A stretch of 64,000 bases of DNA, from assembly GCF_947623445.1 (NCBI RefSeq), contig NC_135242.1, forward strand, positions 5,456,001 to 5,520,000, in the 5' to 3' direction. Positions 62,227-64,000 of the stretch are shown here, piece by piece. The stretch is from Clavelina lepadiformis. Lineage: Eukaryota > Chordata > Ascidiacea > Aplousobranchia > Clavelinidae. The position numbers were made by a program, and so were the translations under genes. Under the pieces are notes generated by a model. The model ran no database searches and was not told the origin of the DNA. It was given only the letters and a program-made list of their open reading frames with translations. Position 1 is the stretch's first letter. Every line of letters begins with the position of its first letter.

Positions 62227-64000
62227 TGTATGTAAACTTATGCACCGTTTGTAATGCACTATCCCATGTGGGGTATTTTGTCACTCATTGTAGGTTAAAT
62301 AGAATTTCCTTCAAAGAAGGAAATAAGTCATATCCTGCCTGCAAGCCATTCTGTTTGACTAGATCAGATTGTTGCCAGCCTGTTTAGGTAACAGCCATTT
62401 TTGTGCTCTTCTTAAGTGCAGTGTTCGCATCAAACTATCTGGAATCAATTCAATAGTTTTACAAAGTACAATTTATATATATACACTATTTTTTGCAGCA
62501 AGTAATGATAAGGATGTTTGTATAATTGTACAACAGTTGTATTCAAAGTGTAACTTATTTCTAGGTATACTTTGTGACATAATGCAACGTAAGCTTTAAT
62601 GAAATTTTTAATTGAACTCTGTCAAGAAGATGAATCAACAACAATTTTGGTCAAAACCTTGTTTTAAAGATGAATATCCTTGGTACATACATCATTACTA
62701 AGAAACTGAGATTCCGGTGGTTGAAGTGGCTAAAAATGTAAATAATAAACAAAGTAACCAGAGTATATAACGGAACAATTGTTGTGTGAAATTGCCATGT
62801 ATAGCAACTGTCAAAGAAGTTTGGTGAAAAATGCTTAGTTTAAATGTTTATGAAATTTCTGCAGACTTAGACTAAATCTACCCTGTATCAATTTGGTTCA
62901 CAAGCCAAGACTCTGTTCGAATTTAGCAAATAACTATCACTAAATAAATCTAAGCATTTACGTAAGATGTAACATGCATTATGCAAGATACTAAAAACCA
63001 ATCAGAAAAATGTATGCACTTTTAGTGATGATTTTATAAGTGAATGTAAATATTTTCTCCATTTGCATGTTTTATTTGATGCTGTTTCCAGATGTTTTGT
63101 ATGTGTGTATCCAGATATTGTGTTTGTCATGCACATAATTTTTGCCATTCGAGATTATTACAGCTGTTATCTGTAAGATACCATCAGCATTGTAACAACA
63201 TGTATATAAAGAGCAGGTACTCCAGAGTTAATATCATTATGTTTTATTGTGTTCTATGTATGTACATATTAATAGTACTGCCATGTAAAGTCAGTTCACA
63301 ATGCAGTAGTTGTTTGTTACATGCAATATTCTGTAACGTGCAAACAATCTATATTATTATTTATATACGCCTTCAGCACATCATGTTGTTTTGTATAGTT
63401 TCTGCCATGAAAATTAATATTCCAGCAAAACACAAAAACTCTATCATTTTGCTTACATAAAATTGACCATTTATAATCATTGATGTTGAATAATTGCTAC
63501 TAAACCCATTAGCGTATTGCAGATGTTGGTATAGTTTTACACTTTTAGTTAGATTTTTATTTATCGTCAAGTTTGCCATTTCATGTATTGTATTTTGGTT
63601 TAACTTTTTGATAAATTTATTTGATTTGAACTGTGAATGACCCACACAATTCCCATTTTTTCATGTTATATCTTATTATCGTTATCTACAATTTCCATTA
63701 TAATCAGAGATAAAGAACAGTGACTGCTTGTGGTCATGTGATCAACGTCGTCGTTTGGGACTCAAGTGCAATATATCTCTGTACATATTGTGTATAGAAA
63801 AGAGGTTATGGGTGTCTGTCATGTTCTCGTGTGACACCCAGTGTTTGTGAATATTTGTATATTAAAAATTCGTCATAAGAAGCAGGAATATTGTTGATTT
63901 CATTTAACAGATTGTGTTTTACTGCGGTATATGTAAGATACAGATACGACAGGATTAGGGTTAGTTCGGATATCAATAATTTTTACTATCCGGATAACGG
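62227..64000. other. Right-edge stretch without recognisable gene
   Basis: AT-rich; several open frames under 125 codons on both strands have no splice context or family resemblance that I can support. It may be UTR or intron of a gene beyond the edge. Confidence 0.45.

Noticed and set aside
63092-63460. 122-codon open frame near the right edge
   Set aside because: Cys/Ile-rich translation of AT-rich DNA with no family resemblance.
63720-63860. Possible retroelement long terminal repeat near the right edge
   Set aside because: Only a short inverted motif (gggtgtctgtcatg and tgtgacaccc) was seen; no paired repeat or coding part in the window.

Overview
The window looks like nuclear DNA of an invertebrate deuterostome; a tunicate is my best guess. 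It is AT-rich, its genes are compact and intron-rich with GT-AG splice sites, and its families are animal ones (VPS13D, ATP6AP2, cerebellin/C1q, a CXorf38-type domain, acid lipase). Many small DNA-transposon relics lie between and inside the genes. There is no bacterial or organellar organisation. All gene models were spliced by hand, using codon phase across junctions as the main internal check.

Layout from left to right. (1) 41-577, minus: the 5' end of a VPS13D-like lipid-transfer gene that runs off the left edge. (2) 3838-9504 and 11312-15285, plus: two tandem secreted carboxylesterase-family genes with ten exons each and identical intron phases. (3) 16150-18459, minus: an acid-lipase gene lacking only its signal-peptide exon. 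(4) About 20159-21350, minus: an unrecognised membrane protein gene. (5) 21351-28394: a long stretch in which I see no gene, with small repeats. (6) 28416-30441, plus: a two-exon cerebellin-like C1q gene. (7) 31798-38946, plus: a 17-exon gene whose codon phase closes perfectly to 1001 residues. It joins a CXorf38/DUF4559-type domain carrying a HEPN-like RN-x3-H motif to an array of double-stranded-RNA-binding domains. (8) 40196-43110, minus: ATP6AP2 (renin receptor, V-ATPase accessory protein). (9) 44852-49820: a P-superfamily DNA transposon with long inverted termini, a 7-bp target duplication, a THAP-type gene on the plus strand and a second transposase-like gene on the minus strand. (10) 50624-54323, minus: a complete JmjC/cupin-type oxygenase with an N-terminal membrane anchor. 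(11) 55511-58754: a very large, nearly perfect palindrome built from two copies of a transposon, with a third, degraded relative at about 61300-62226. From there to the right edge I see no gene.

The genes do not form an operon or an obvious pathway. VPS13D, acid lipase and ATP6AP2 all belong to endolysosomal and lipid biology, but their closeness may be chance. The best candidate for something undescribed is the HEPN-like/dsRBD gene. It has the parts expected of an RNase or RNA sensor steered by double-stranded RNA, a plausible innate antiviral or RNA-surveillance factor. Also notable are the esterase pair, in which each copy has lost a different part of the catalytic machinery, and a gene-conversion-like tract shared by the two copies.
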